Part shown: piece by piece, positions 45,001 to 55,584 of the stretch | Layout: each line of letters opens with the position of its first letter | Numbering within the stretch: the stretch's first letter is position 1 | NCBI GenBank assembly: GCA_022414725.1 | Contig: CM039465.1 | Location: forward strand, 18,186,495 to 18,250,494 | DNA: 64,000 bases | Direction: 5' to 3' | Source of the DNA: Microglena sp. YARC | Lineage: Eukaryota; Chlorophyta; Chlorophyceae; Chlamydomonadales; Chlamydomonadaceae | Translations under genes and position numbers: made by a program | Notes under the pieces: generated by a model | What the model was told of the DNA's origin: nothing | Seen by the model: only the letters and a program-made list of their open reading frames with translations | Database searches by the model: none

Positions 45001-48000
45001 TGGGAGCCCAACTGCGCGATTGACACAGCTTTTTAAACCCCCTCTGGGCGCAGCGCGCAGATTTACTTTTTCAGTTGAGTCCAAAGCGCAACCCAAAAGG
45101 AGGCAGTTGCGTAAAAAGCGCAACCCCAAACGACAAAATGTAGTACGCTGGTTGTAGCCTATCATCACGAAGAGGGAGTGGTCAAGGCTTTTTTTTCAAA
45201 ATCTGAAAGTGGGTTTTTTCTAGCTTAATGGTTTTAGGCCTCCTCCAGAGACATCGCTTTCGTGCTTTTATAGTTTTTAAAGCTTTTATAGCCTTTAATA
45301 GCTTTTGGCGGCCATTTAGGGCACACACAAAAAACTGGAAGTAGTGTAGCCTTTCATCAAGGAGAGGGAGTGGTGTCGCCTATCAAACAGACCTACTGCA
45401 GATCCTTCTCCTGCCCCTTCTGAAGCGCTTCAAGCCTCATACTCTCCTACTCAACCATCGAGCTCTCTTGTGCCTCCTTTACCACCACTACTGCCATCAT
45501 AACCACCACACCAACACCAACACCAACACCAAACAAACACCTGCTGCAGATCCTTCTCCTGCCTCTTCTGAAGCGCTTCAAGCCTCATACTCTCCTACTC
45601 AACCATCGAGCTCTCTTGTGCCTCCTCTACCACCACCATCACCACCACACCAACACCAACAAAAACACACACCTGCTGCAGATCCTCTCTCTTTTGTTCA
45701 GATTATTCTCTGTCTCTCATGCTCAACCATCGAGCTCTGTTGTGCCTCCTCTACCACCACTACCACCATCATCACCACCACACCAACACCAACAAAAACA
45801 CACACCTGCTGCAGATCCTCCTTTCTCTTTCGTTCAGATTCTTCTCTGTCTCTCATGCTCAACCATCAAGCCTTCTTGTGCCTCGTCTACCACCACTACC
45901 ACCATCATCACCACAACACCAACACCAACACCAACAAAAACACACACCTGCTGAAGATCCTTCTCCTGCCTCCTCTGAAGCGCTTCCAGCCTCATCCTCT
46001 CCTGCTCAACCATCGAGCTCTCTTGTGCTTCCTCTTCAGAGCTCTTTTTCTTCATGTTGCTCTTTCCGTCAGGTCCATCTGTCCAGCCTGAATCAACCAG
46101 GTTCTTACGCTGGTCGATCAACGCCATCATCCGTTCCTGCAGGCGGACAAGTCAGTTGTATTGATTTATTTATGTAGCTCTGTCCGTCAGGTCTGTCAGT
46201 CCATCCTGAATCAACCGGGTTCTTACGCTGGTCGATCAACGCCATCATCCGTTCCTGCAGGCGGACAAGTCAGTGTTGTTGTTCATTTCAGGGTACTACT
46301 AAGCGCGCGCGGATGGCAAGGTACAACCCAGCACAGCACAGCATGTAGGGCTCACCTGGCGTACACCCTCGCTCAGTTCTTAACGCAGCTTGCTGAGGTC
46401 CTCATCCTCAACAGGACATGCGTACCAGGAAGCTGGGTGGTACTGTAACTATTTGGGGTTGATGCCCAGCTTGAAGCACGATTGGACAAAACACAGCACA
46501 GCATAGCACGGCACAGAAAAGCAAAGCACAGCATGTAGGTCTCACCTGGCGTAAACCTTTGCTCAATTCATAACGCAGCTTGCTGACGTCCTCATCCTCC
46601 GCAGGGCGTGCGTACAAGGAAGCTGGATGGTACTGTAACTATATGGGGTTGATGCCCAGCTCGAAGCACGATTGAAAAAAACACAGCACAGCACAGCATG
46701 TAGGGCTCACCTGGCGAACACCCTCGCTCAGTTCATAACGCAGCTTGCTGAGGTCCTCGTCCTCTGCAGGGCGTGCGTACCAGGAAGCTGGATGGTACTG
46801 TAATTCTATGGGGTCGATGCCCAGATTGAAGCATGCCTGAACAGAGCGTGGGCTCGTCGGAATCAAGGAAGTCTCGTCCGAGTTAGGATCTGGAAACAAC
46901 ATGGGATAAAAGCATGTTTCAGTGACTATTAGACTAAATGGAACTAAATATGTCAGTAACCAGTGGACTTAATTGGACTTAGTGGGACCAGTGATTTATT
47001 TTTCAAATCTGAAAGTGGGTTTCTCCTAGCTATTTTGTTTTAAGCCTCCTCCAGGGACGGCGTTTTAGTGCTTTCTATAGCTTTTTGTAGCTTTTTAGGG
47101 TAAAAAAAAAAACTTTTTTTGTTTTTACTTTTTTTACAGCGATAATTTCGCTAAAACGGGGTCAAAACTAGCGATTGCTATATATAGCGGTAAAAAAAAT
47201 CACTGAGTGAGACTTCATGGGACTTAATATTATCGGACTAAATATTTCAGTAACTAATTGACTAAATTGGACTTACTTGGAATACAAAATATCGGACTAA
47301 ATATTTCTGTAACTATTGGACTAAATTGGACTTCATGGGACTTCATATTATCGGACTAAATATATCAGTGACTATTGGACTAAATGGGACTACATCGGAC
47401 TAACTGAGGGGGGAAAAGTTGTCAGGACTTGACGAACCTCAATCAAACTAAATGTTGGCACTTGTTGGACAGAACAAGATAAGCAGAGTTGTGAGGACTA
47501 GCTGGGCCGAAATAAAATTAAAATAGCCAAAGCTAGTTGGGTAGAGCAGGGTAAGCAGAGAAGTGAGGACTAGCTGGGCCATAATAAGATGAACAAATAG
47601 CCAAAACTAGTAGGACAGAACAGAACGGAAAGATTTGTCGGACGAGTTGGACCAACATATAATAAAAGCATTGCCGGCACTTGTTGTGCAGAGCAGGATA
47701 AGCAGCGTTGTGAAGACTAGTCGAGCCCAAATAGGAAAAAACATTATTTGCACTAGCTGGGTAGAACAGAACAGAAGAGTTGTCAGGACTAGTTGGACCA
47801 TCACAGAATGAAAGCATTGTTGGCACTTGCTAGACAGAACAAGATAAGCAGCGTAGTGAGGACTAGCTGGGCCCAAATAGGACGCACCCATTATTAGCAC
47901 TAGCAGGGCAGAACAGAAAGAGTTGTGAGGACTAGTTGGACCATCGCAGAATGAAAGCGTTGATGGCGCTTGCTGGACAGAGCAGGATAAGTTGAGTAGT

Positions 48001-50027
48001 GAGGACTAGCTGGGCCAAAGGACAAAACCATTTTTGCACTAGCTGGGCAGAAGAGAAAGAGTTGTCAAGACTAGTTGGACCATCACAGAATGAAAGCGTT
48101 GTTGGCACTTGCTGGACAGAGCAGGATAAGTTGAGTAGTGAGGACAAGTCGGGCCCAAATAGGACAAAACTATTATTAGCACTTGCTTGACAGAACAGAA
48201 CAGAAAGAGTTGTGAGGACTAGTTGGACCATCACAGAATGAAAGCGTTGTTGGCACTTGCTAGACGGAACAAGATAAGCAGCGCAGTGAGGACTAGCTGG
48301 GCCCAAATAGGACAAAACCATTATTACTTTATTAGCACTAGCTGGGCAGAAGAGAACAGAAGAATTGTCAGGACTAGTTGGACAATAGCAGAATTAAAGC
48401 ATTGTTGGCGCTTGCTGGACAGCAGGATAAGCAGAGTTGTGAGGACTAGCTGGGCCAAAATAGGACGAAACCATTATTACTTTATTAGCACTAGCTGGGC
48501 AGAACAGAACAGAAGAGTTGTCAGGACAAGTTGGACCATCACAGAATGAAAGCATTGTTGGCACCTGCTGGACAGAACAGGATAAGCAGCGCTGTGAGGA
48601 CTAGCTGGGCCAAAAAAGGACAAAACCATTATTAGCACTAGCTGGGCAGAACAGAACAGAAAGAGTTGTCAGGACTAGTTGGACCATCACAGAATGAAAG
48701 AATTGTTGGCCCTTGCTGGACAGAACAGGATAAGCAGCGCTGTGAGGACTAGCTGGGCCAAAATAAGATGAACAAATAGCCAAAGCTAGTTGGGTAGAAC
48801 AGAATATGCAGAGTAGTGAGGACTAGCTGGGCCATAATTAGGGTTGGGCTGACATATGAACGCATGACCGTAAGATTATACATTCAAGCATATATATACG
48901 CAGTACATTATTTATCGGAACGTATACTCATAGGTCGTATCAATTTGTATGGACTGTACTTCAAAAAGTACAGCACGCATCCCGGCACTTGACTTTCTTG
49001 GGTTTCATTCAAATTCGATTTATATCAATTGGTTTTCATTCACGTTTGGATGTAGATCAATTGGTTTTCATTCAAGTTTCATTGGTTTTCATTCACGTTT
49101 GGATGTAGATCAATTGGTTTTCATTCAAGTTTCATCGGTTTTCATTCACGTTTGGATGTAGATCAATTGGTTTTTATTCAAGTTTCATTGGTTTTCATTC
49201 AAATTTCTTGGTTTTCATTCAAGTTTTGATTTAGATTGCTCATTAAAAATCTGTTGAACTCCTCAATCACAATATGCAATACAATTAACCTTTCACAGGT
49301 ACCATATCCTTTAAATTCTGCCTAAATTTTGGTTTTAGATAGCCAGGATGGCACACATATCGGCGCGCCACCTAGCCTTCCATTCCACAAATGAGGACAG
49401 GTTAAAATCAGCACAGGTTGAAATCAGCACAGCTTGAAATCAGCACAGGTTGAAATCAGCACAGCTTGAAATCAGCACAGGTTGAAATCAGCACAGCTTG
49501 AAATCAGCACAGGTTGAAATCAGCACAGGTTGAAATCAGCACAGCTTGAAATCAGCACAGCTTGAAATCAGCACAGGTTGAAAACAGAGAGGCCTTATGA
49601 CTAGGTTCCGAAGTTAAAATTAAGGAATTGTTTGTTTGTTACAGTCCAGGGGGTAGCGAATTAGGCTACGAGAACTTAGACGTGCAAAGGGAACCAACCA
49701 ACCAACCAACTCACCAAGCCAAGCCACCACCACAAATCCACACACACACACACCACCGCACACACCACTGGATGCTGGATGGATAGTTGTTTGGGGATGG
49801 TGGTGGCGGTGGTTGCTCAAATCCATGGCTGGGTGGATGCTGGATGGATGTTGGATGGATGCTGGATGAATTGTTGTTTGGGGATGGGGGTGGTGGCGGC
49901 GGTGGTTGCTTCAATCCATGGCTGGATGGATGCTGGATGGATTAAAAAAAAACTTGCTGGATAGATTGTTTGAACGCCAAATGAATTGCTTAATTATGCC
50001 TATTTTAAACTTGAGAATGGTTGGCAG

Positions 50028-50071
<44 letters not shown>

Positions 50072-50874
50072 ATCCCCAGATTTGAGGAGCGGGCTTGTTT
50101 TGGCCCGACAAAGGCCTGCCTATGACAATGCAAAGTGATGAAACCAAGAATAGAAGCCCATAGGCAAGCTAGGAGCAACTACTTGAGAGCGGCTATGTAG
50201 GTTCTAGGTGATTGTACTTCGATTTCTTGGTGAAGACCAGGATAGATGCCTTGGCCCCGAGCCACCTCCTCTACCACGGCCTTAAACCCCCCACCTCACC
50301 CCACCCCACCAATACACATGACCACCAACACCAACAACACTTCACCACCCAGCCATCCCACCCCCGCCACCCAAAACACTACCACCACCACCGCCTTCCC
50401 ATAATCGAGCGATTGTGAGTTTCCAGGATGTGGGAGCGAATGAGAAGGCCCGGTCACGCTTTCGGCACGGCTTGACATGTTTACAATCCAAATAGCAGTT
50501 AGCCGTTTGCCAAATCGGGCATTCGCCTTACCATTTATGCGCTCCTGCAAGTCCTGCAGCGTAACCTTGGGCCGCATACCATGGTTCGAGTTCTGCGAGT
50601 GGGAAAGATGGGCAGATAGGAAGAGTAAACCGGGCTGATCCGAGGATTCCAGCAATTTGGCTGCGAACTATTTCAGTTTTCCACGGGTAAGGACAGAGTG
50701 ACCGGATGTTAGCGATATCAGCCCAAGAATCGTTGGTATCCAGAAGTTTTTCATTGCGGAGGGGGTATGAAGTTGCGTACAGCGTCAAGCAGTTCGCGTA
50801 TCTTCTCTAACCTTGGCTTTCGAAAGGTCTGCGAGCCACTCCTCGGCGGGTCGATGTGTATTATTGAGCGCCAT
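40185..50874 (-). CDS. CCDC177-like coiled-coil protein, nine exons
   Basis: Exons in coding order: 50812-50874, 50532-50592, 46711-46889, 45948-46136, 43673-44029, 42273-42422, 40796-41101, 40588-40685, 40185-40350. They total 1,569 nt, that is 522 codons plus stop, and every junction phase agrees. The start MALNNTHRPAEEWLADLSKA is followed by exon 3 with LIPTSPRSVQACFNLGIDPI, which resembles the (L)TSPRS.EAC...G..P.EL motif near the N terminus of CCDC177. The rest is Lys/Glu/Arg/Gln-rich coiled coil (ELADKQAQKMAELEKRSKAL; EQRKQMIKQKAAAKDQALM), ending NQLIKRPHTAS. A ciliary or axonemal role is inference. Introns contain edge echoes of most exons; intron 2 (3.6 kb) is satellite DNA. Confidence 0.8.
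41102..41372. repeat. Acceptor-side echoes of coiled-coil exon 7
   Basis: Two copies upstream of the exon on the minus strand, starting near 41234 and 41372. They translate as VVEAKRQAMRQKEEANEQRK and KRQALRQKEEANEQREMK, against VVEARRQAMRQKEVANEQRK in the exon. Each keeps an acceptor-like CAG. Confidence 0.9.
41375..41770. repeat. Dispersed repeats J, F fragment and G in series
   Basis: J at 41390-41455, an ACGTATA-rich F fragment at 41475-41580, G at 41620-41745. Confidence 0.75.
41778..42235. repeat. (CAGT/CAGC)n array and donor-side echo of coiled-coil exon 6
   Basis: GAGTGAGT and CAGTCAGTCAGCCAGC tetranucleotides to 42125, then 42126-42225 copies the 3' part of exon 6 (CTTGGCATTCGCAGACAGGG, CGCTTGCAAT). 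Confidence 0.9.
42555..42655 (-). pseudogene. Diverged but open copy of coiled-coil exon 6 start
   Basis: On the minus strand, after AACCATCAG, the copy reads LRVLKAAMEKKDEERAERVL EEQN, against VRLRKADMERKDEERAKRLL EEQK in exon 6. It is diverged in DNA yet has no stop. It could be a relic or an optional exon. Confidence 0.6.
42656..43672. other. Intron: 110-bp doublet, GT microsatellite and G runs
   Basis: GGAATTATGGA.G.CATATGTTACACACGTTTG occurs at 42850 and 42978. (GT)n and G runs occupy 43360-43640. A GC-rich piece at 43215-43350 is unassigned. Confidence 0.7.
44140..44590. repeat. Acceptor-side echoes of coiled-coil exon 5
   Basis: Three copies of CTTGTCTGCTAGCTCCTTTC, GGGAGATCTCAAACTGGACC, ATCTG (acceptor side) at 44150-44225, 44280-44432 and 44500-44580. 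The second includes more of the exon (KRSKALTRQKLESKVAWQAR). Confidence 0.9.
44632..44922. mobile_element. MITE family E split by an exon 5 echo
   Basis: Left half 44632-44733 (GATGCCGGCAGTTTGACTAG), then an exon 5 echo (about 44735-44860, AACTTAAGCATCTGTGGG), then the right half 44862-44922 (GATATGCCGGTCCCTGA). Confidence 0.75.
44980..45151. mobile_element. hAT-like MITE, family C, inverted copy
   Basis: Reverse orientation to 36338: AAGGTACTAGCGCGCAAGG at the left, ACAAAATGTAGTACGCTGG at the right. TATCATCACGAAGAGGGAGT flanks both sides. Confidence 0.8.
45185..45335. repeat. Dispersed repeat M
   Basis: ATCTGAAAGTGGGTTTTTTC, TAGCTTAATGGTTTTAGGCC, TCCTCCAGAGAC. Similar pieces lie at 46995-47195 and, inverted, 58090-58205 and 53795-53920 (in part). 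Confidence 0.7.
45390..45947. repeat. Donor-side echoes of coiled-coil exon 4
   Basis: Four copies of CACACCTGCTGCAGATCC (donor and exon end, minus strand), with CTCAACCATCGAGCTCTCTT from further inside the exon, separated by CCACCACTACCACCATCATC repeats. Confidence 0.9.
46200..46690. repeat. Echoes of coiled-coil exons 4 (acceptor side) and 3 (donor side)
   Basis: 46203-46275 copies the exon 4 start (CTTACGCTGGTCGATCAACG, CCATCATCCGTTCCTGCAGG). 46346-46480 and 46533-46675 each copy the exon 3 donor half (CTCACCTGGCGTA.ACC, GTACGCACG side), so exon 3 is present one and two halves. Confidence 0.9.
46900..48840. repeat. GGACTAAAT repeat and AGGACTAGCTGGGCC satellite in intron 2
   Basis: 47210-47400: GGACTAAATATTTCAGTAAC units. 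47430-48835: units of about 120-190 bp with GTGAGGACTAGCTGGGCCAA, GACTAGTTGGACCATCACAG and AATGAAAGCGTTGTTGGCAC, about ten copies. Confidence 0.9.
48840..49390. mobile_element. Element F, inverted and internally expanded copy
   Basis: Starts TTAGGGTTGGGCTGACATAT and ends with TATCGGCGCGCCACCTAGCC TTCCATTCCACAA, the reverse complement of part of 4995-5045. ATCAATTGGTTTTCATTCAA repeats have expanded inside it (49015-49230). Confidence 0.7.
49393..49595. repeat. 17-bp GAAATCAGCACAGGTT satellite
   Basis: Twelve or so units alternating CACAGGTTGAAATCAG and CACAGCTTGAAATCAG. Confidence 0.95.
49770..50071. repeat. GGATGGATGCT repeat and a 43-base poly-C run
   Basis: ATGCTGGATGGATGTTGGAT units and a doublet with GTTGTTTGGGGATGG, then an uninterrupted run of 43 C at 50029-50071. 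Confidence 0.9.
50205..50480. other. Non-repetitive segments inside intron 2, possible unassigned exons
   Basis: 50210-50290 is open on both strands (minus: AVVEEVARGQGIYPGLHQEI). 50405-50470 is also open on both strands (minus: RDRAFSFAPTSWKLTIARLW). The phase of exon 2 joins directly to exon 3, so neither is needed. They could be alternative exons or relics. Confidence 0.3.
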
Positions 50875-52119
50875 CGCTAGTGCGCTTGCGACTCAGACTC
50901 TCCCACGACAAAGCTCTATGGTGTGTCGGAGCTTCTACGTTCTAGAATGTTATTACGTCAGAGGAAGAATCAAGTAGCATAGAGCAATAATCAAGCGTTG
51001 ATAACTACAATGCAGTTAAACAGCCAAGCAGGGAATGGTCCTGTAAGAAGCAGGGACGGGCAGTTCCGTTGAAGGTCGGACAAAGGTTTGTCCCTGAAGT
51101 CAGGTGGCCCAACTCAAGGTCCGGAGTTGGTCGAGTAATGAGGTACATGCCCCACGCCGCCCCACGCGCTGAGCAGGCGGATGGGCGGTTGGCGGATTAG
51201 TACCGGGCGCGTTCGGGCGCGTCCCACGCACGGTAACTTCACAGGAAATTCCCTTGTATCAACTTGTTGAGCATCTGTTGACAAAACGCGCGAAAAATAA
51301 TTATTGAATTCGGACGCTGATGCTGCATGTTCAAAGGCTTCTTCTTGGAGGCAGCCAATTCGGAGAACTGGACGCCCCCACGTGCGCTGCCTTCCTGGTG
51401 CTATCAGGTCAGGGCATGGTAGGTTCCGAGACAGTCGAAATGCTCGGTTTCAGTACTCTGGAATTTCCTGTGCAACTTGTCGAGACTGCATTTTAACTCA
51501 TCATGTCCATTTTAACTTCGCCAGCGTGTCAATAATCCGCTCTTCAAGTGAAGGGTTCCCACCTCTCTGGTTCCCACCCACAGATCACAACCCTGCTCCA
51601 CACCCTGCTCCAGACCCGTCCCAGCTCCCTGTACGACAGCGTGCCCAGGAGCGTGCGCGTGGTATGCAGGAGGTAGGCAGGAGGGCGAAGACCGCGAGTC
51701 CCATTTCAGCTCTCTAGAGACACGATTCTGCCGAGATACAGTTCCACTCCGCCGACGCCCGCTTCAGTTCGCTTAGAGAGAGCGAGTGACTTCACATACC
51801 TGCCTTATCTTTCTTCCGAATAATGTTTTGAAGGCGACCAAAATAGTTCGCATCATCAGAGACCCTTGGCATAGGTGCGAATAACTACCTAGAATCAAAA
51901 CGCAGCAACTCAAATTGTTTTGTTGGTAAGGCTATCAATCTTCAAATGCCAGTCTGAGTAGGGGGAGACGTGCTAGCTTTTAGGCCTCATGACTTGCGCA
52001 CATATCACAGTAGATGCTCTGCGACGACGATTCAAGCTGCCCTTGAAGGTACACCATCTATGCTACTTGACTGGAAGCTCGCGCCTCACATGTCTTCCTT
52101 GCCCTTCCTTCTCTGCCAG
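50875..52119. promoter_or_regulatory. Divergent intergenic region between the coiled-coil and SHIPPO genes
   Basis: About 1.25 kb with fewer tandem repeats than the surroundings lies between two genes transcribed away from each other. GC-rich patches occur at 51150-51240. Possible 5' exons lie at 51304-51408 and 51584-51672 (CCCACAG/ATCACAACC to GCAGGAG/GTAGGC), but their phases are unresolved. Promoter function is inferred from the arrangement only. Confidence 0.5.
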
Positions 52120-52130
52120 GGCTTGTCGCA

Positions 52131-54443
52131 ATGGCTATCCAGGAAGACAGCGAGAATCCCTTCGTGCCTATGCACGGAGGGAAGAAAAGGATGGGTAGAA
52201 GCAGCTTTGGGCAGCAAACTCTAAGTGCTAAGACCACAGCGCCGAATTTCTCCTACGGGCACTCAACGAGGGAGACCAGGGGCAAGGAGTTCCTGTCCGC
52301 TGACCATATGAAGGTGCGTGAACATGGTAGTGCCTGCTCAGCTGATTGAATGTGCACTTGGACCTTGCGCTTGTGGTTGGGTATGACCCCCCCCCACACA
52401 CACAACAAACACCACCCATAGTACTACGAGCAACACCCTACCAACAAAGACAACACCTCTAACACCAATTCCAGCACCCCGATCACCAGCAGCATGCCTC
52501 AGCAGCCTACAGCCAAAAATCCAGTGATAGGTCCTGCTGATGCTCCATATCGTCCATCACACCAAATTTTCTACTGCTCTCAAACATCAGGGCCTCACTG
52601 TGTTCGTACTGTGTTTGTACTGCTATCAAACATCAGGGCCTCACTGTGTTTGTACTGTGTATGCACTGTGTTCTACTGCTCTATAACATTACAGCCTCAC
52701 TGTGTTCGTACCTTGGCTGATGGTCTTCTTTGCAGCTTACTAACCTCATCCCTCCCCCCCACATCCACGCACCCACACCCACAGCCACCCACCCACCCGC
52801 ATCCACCCACCCCTCCAGGTTGAGAATCGGTGTAGAGAGGGACCTGGGCACATCTATCATCTACCCTCATCTATAGACAAGCAGCCATCAGCTCAGAAAC
52901 CGAATGCTCCTCTTTTCTCTTTCGGCAAGAACGAACGCATGAAGGTGAGATCCTGGCGTACCGCTTCACACACACACACACACACAGGTTTCTCCCGCTG
53001 ACCCTAAGTGCGCCCACTTGTTTGAAGGAGTGACAATGCCATTCAAACTGAATCCTTGCCGCCACTGGTTTGTGCCGGGAAACCCACCTTCTGGGGTGAA
53101 ATTCCTGTCAAATAAAAGAAAATGAGAAAGCATACTCACACAAATGTGTAGCATTCAATTATCTCTGTAGATTGAACCCAGGGCCTCCGTTGGTATAACG
53201 ATTGTTCGGGGTTCAGTTCATCAGGTATTTTTCCGTTTATGCCCTCCTGATATCATGGCTGGGCAAGTCCCTTTAACCTGTTTGTTTTCCGTTCAAGCCC
53301 CTCCTGATATCATGGCTGGGCAAGTCCCTTCAACCTATTTGTTTTTCGTTCAAGCCCCTCCTGATATTATGGCTGGGCAAGTCCCTTCAACCTATTTGTT
53401 TTCCGTTCAAGCCCCTCCTGATATTATGGCTGGGCAAGTCCCTTCAACCTATTTGTTTTCCGTTCAAGCCCCTCCTAATATAATGGCTGGGCAAGTCCTG
53501 TTAACCTATTTGTTTTCTGTTTAAGCCCCTCCTGATATTATGGCTGGGCAAGTCCCGTCAACCTATTTGTTTTCTGTTTAAGCCCTTCCTGATATTATGG
53601 CTGGGCAAGTCCCTTCAACCTATTTGTTTTCTGTTTAAGCCCCTCCTGATATCATGGCTGGGCAAGTCCCTTAAGCCTATTTGGCTACCCCTGGACTGTA
53701 ACAACATACACACAGGGAACTCACAAATTCATACAACCACAGCGCTCCTAATAACCTGGCGGTGATCTTGATTATTTGAGGTTAGGCAGATCAGTGATTT
53801 TTTTCAGACCACAGGCAGCAGCTTCTAGGCAGCTCCTTGACTTATCCACTGAGCCATACGCCAAGATTTCAACAGGTGTAGATCTAGCGATCGCTATATA
53901 TAGCTGGGGAAAAAAGCTCTGGTGTAGAATGCTGATGGTATCAACGTCCAGGTGCACTAGACTGCTTTAGGTTTTGCTGGATAGGCAGGCAGAGGAGCTG
54001 CCATTTAAAGTCTTGCCCCCCCCCCCACCACCACCACCACCACCACCACCACCAAGTTTGCATTCAGTGCAGCCAGTGGGCTGATGGGGCCCATGTATGG
54101 CCTCGTGATGGCTGCACCCAGGTCTAGTGTGGTGCGGTTGTTGCTGGGTCCTCTGTCTGTTGTTGGCTACAAACTGCTGCTGGTAGTTAAAACAAAAGAA
54201 ACTGGTCAATATTTGTGTGCTTTCAGTACGTAGGAAGCCAAGGATAGATGGGACCATGCAAATAATTAAATACATAGTATGCCTCAGGGTGGGCCCGATG
54301 CAAGCAAACAGGCTGGCCCCCTCAACCTCACGCCTCGTAAAAAGGCGTTCCATATTTTTTTAATGTATTTATCTCATATTTATTTATTCCTTGATTCATT
54401 GATTCATTTAATCACTTATTCATTTACTCATTTATTCATTTGT

Positions 54444-54510
<67 letters not shown>

Positions 54511-55553
54511 TTGCTTCACCATGCCTCCCTGCAGGATGAAGATGACTGGGTACCAGGGCCTGAAGTGTCCAATAGACTAGCGCCTTCAGCAGCCTAGCGA
54601 TGTTTTCCAATGAATTAACAGAATTAATGAATGAATCATTAACAACTACTTCACTGTTCCCCCCTGCAGGATGAGGATGATTGTGAACCAGGACCTGGAA
54701 TGTACAAGAAGAATAGTGCCCTCCAGCCAACCAGGCAGCCAAGCAATGAATGAACGAATGAATCAATAAGAACTGCTTCACTGTTCCCCCTCGCAGGATG
54801 AAGATGATTGGGTACCAGGACCTGGTTTGTACAAAAAGACTAGCACCTTCAGCAGCCAAGCATTATCTTCCAATGAATGAAGTGAACGAATGAATCAATC
54901 AGAACTGCTTCATTGTTCCCCTCTGCAGGATGAGGATGATTGGGTACCAGGCCCTGGAATGTACAAGAAGACTAGCGCCTTCGGCAGCCAAGCTTCGCCT
55001 TCCAATTCATGAACTGAATGAACAATGAATAAATAAGAAGTGCTTCACTGTTCTCCCCTGCAGGATGAGGATGATTGGGTACCAGGACCTGGAATGTACA
55101 AGAAGACTAGCGCCTTCGGCAGCCAAGCAATGTCCTCCAAGACAAGTTTCCCAAACTACCGATTTGGAACCTCAGACAGAGATCAGGTGTGGCCTCAACA
55201 TCCAGGACTGCTGCAATATAGTTTTCAGTATATTTACAGTTATGTAGATTATTATTTGCAGTTTTTAAGCCTTGTTTGGAACCTCTGATAGAGAGCACGT
55301 GTGACCTCAACATCCAGGACTGCTGCACCATAGTTTGGTTTGTTAGCTATGATCATCAGCTTCTAGGCAGCTCCCAGAGCCAGCCACTGGGCTAAGCCCC
55401 AGGGATTCTACAGTTCTTGGCAGCTAATTCTGTTAGCTTCCAGACACTTTAGTTTGCATTAGCTTCGGCTGAATAGCCAATCAGAGAAGCTGCCTAGAAG
55501 CTGCTGCCCATAGCTTAAAAGGAATACACTCAACTGATTCATCACGATTTCAG

Positions 55554-55584
<31 letters not shown>

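Noticed and set aside
50405..50470. Possible extra exon of the coiled-coil gene
   Set aside because: No acceptor gives the required phase after exon 2, whereas exon 2 joins exon 3 at 46889 in phase and restores an Asp codon.
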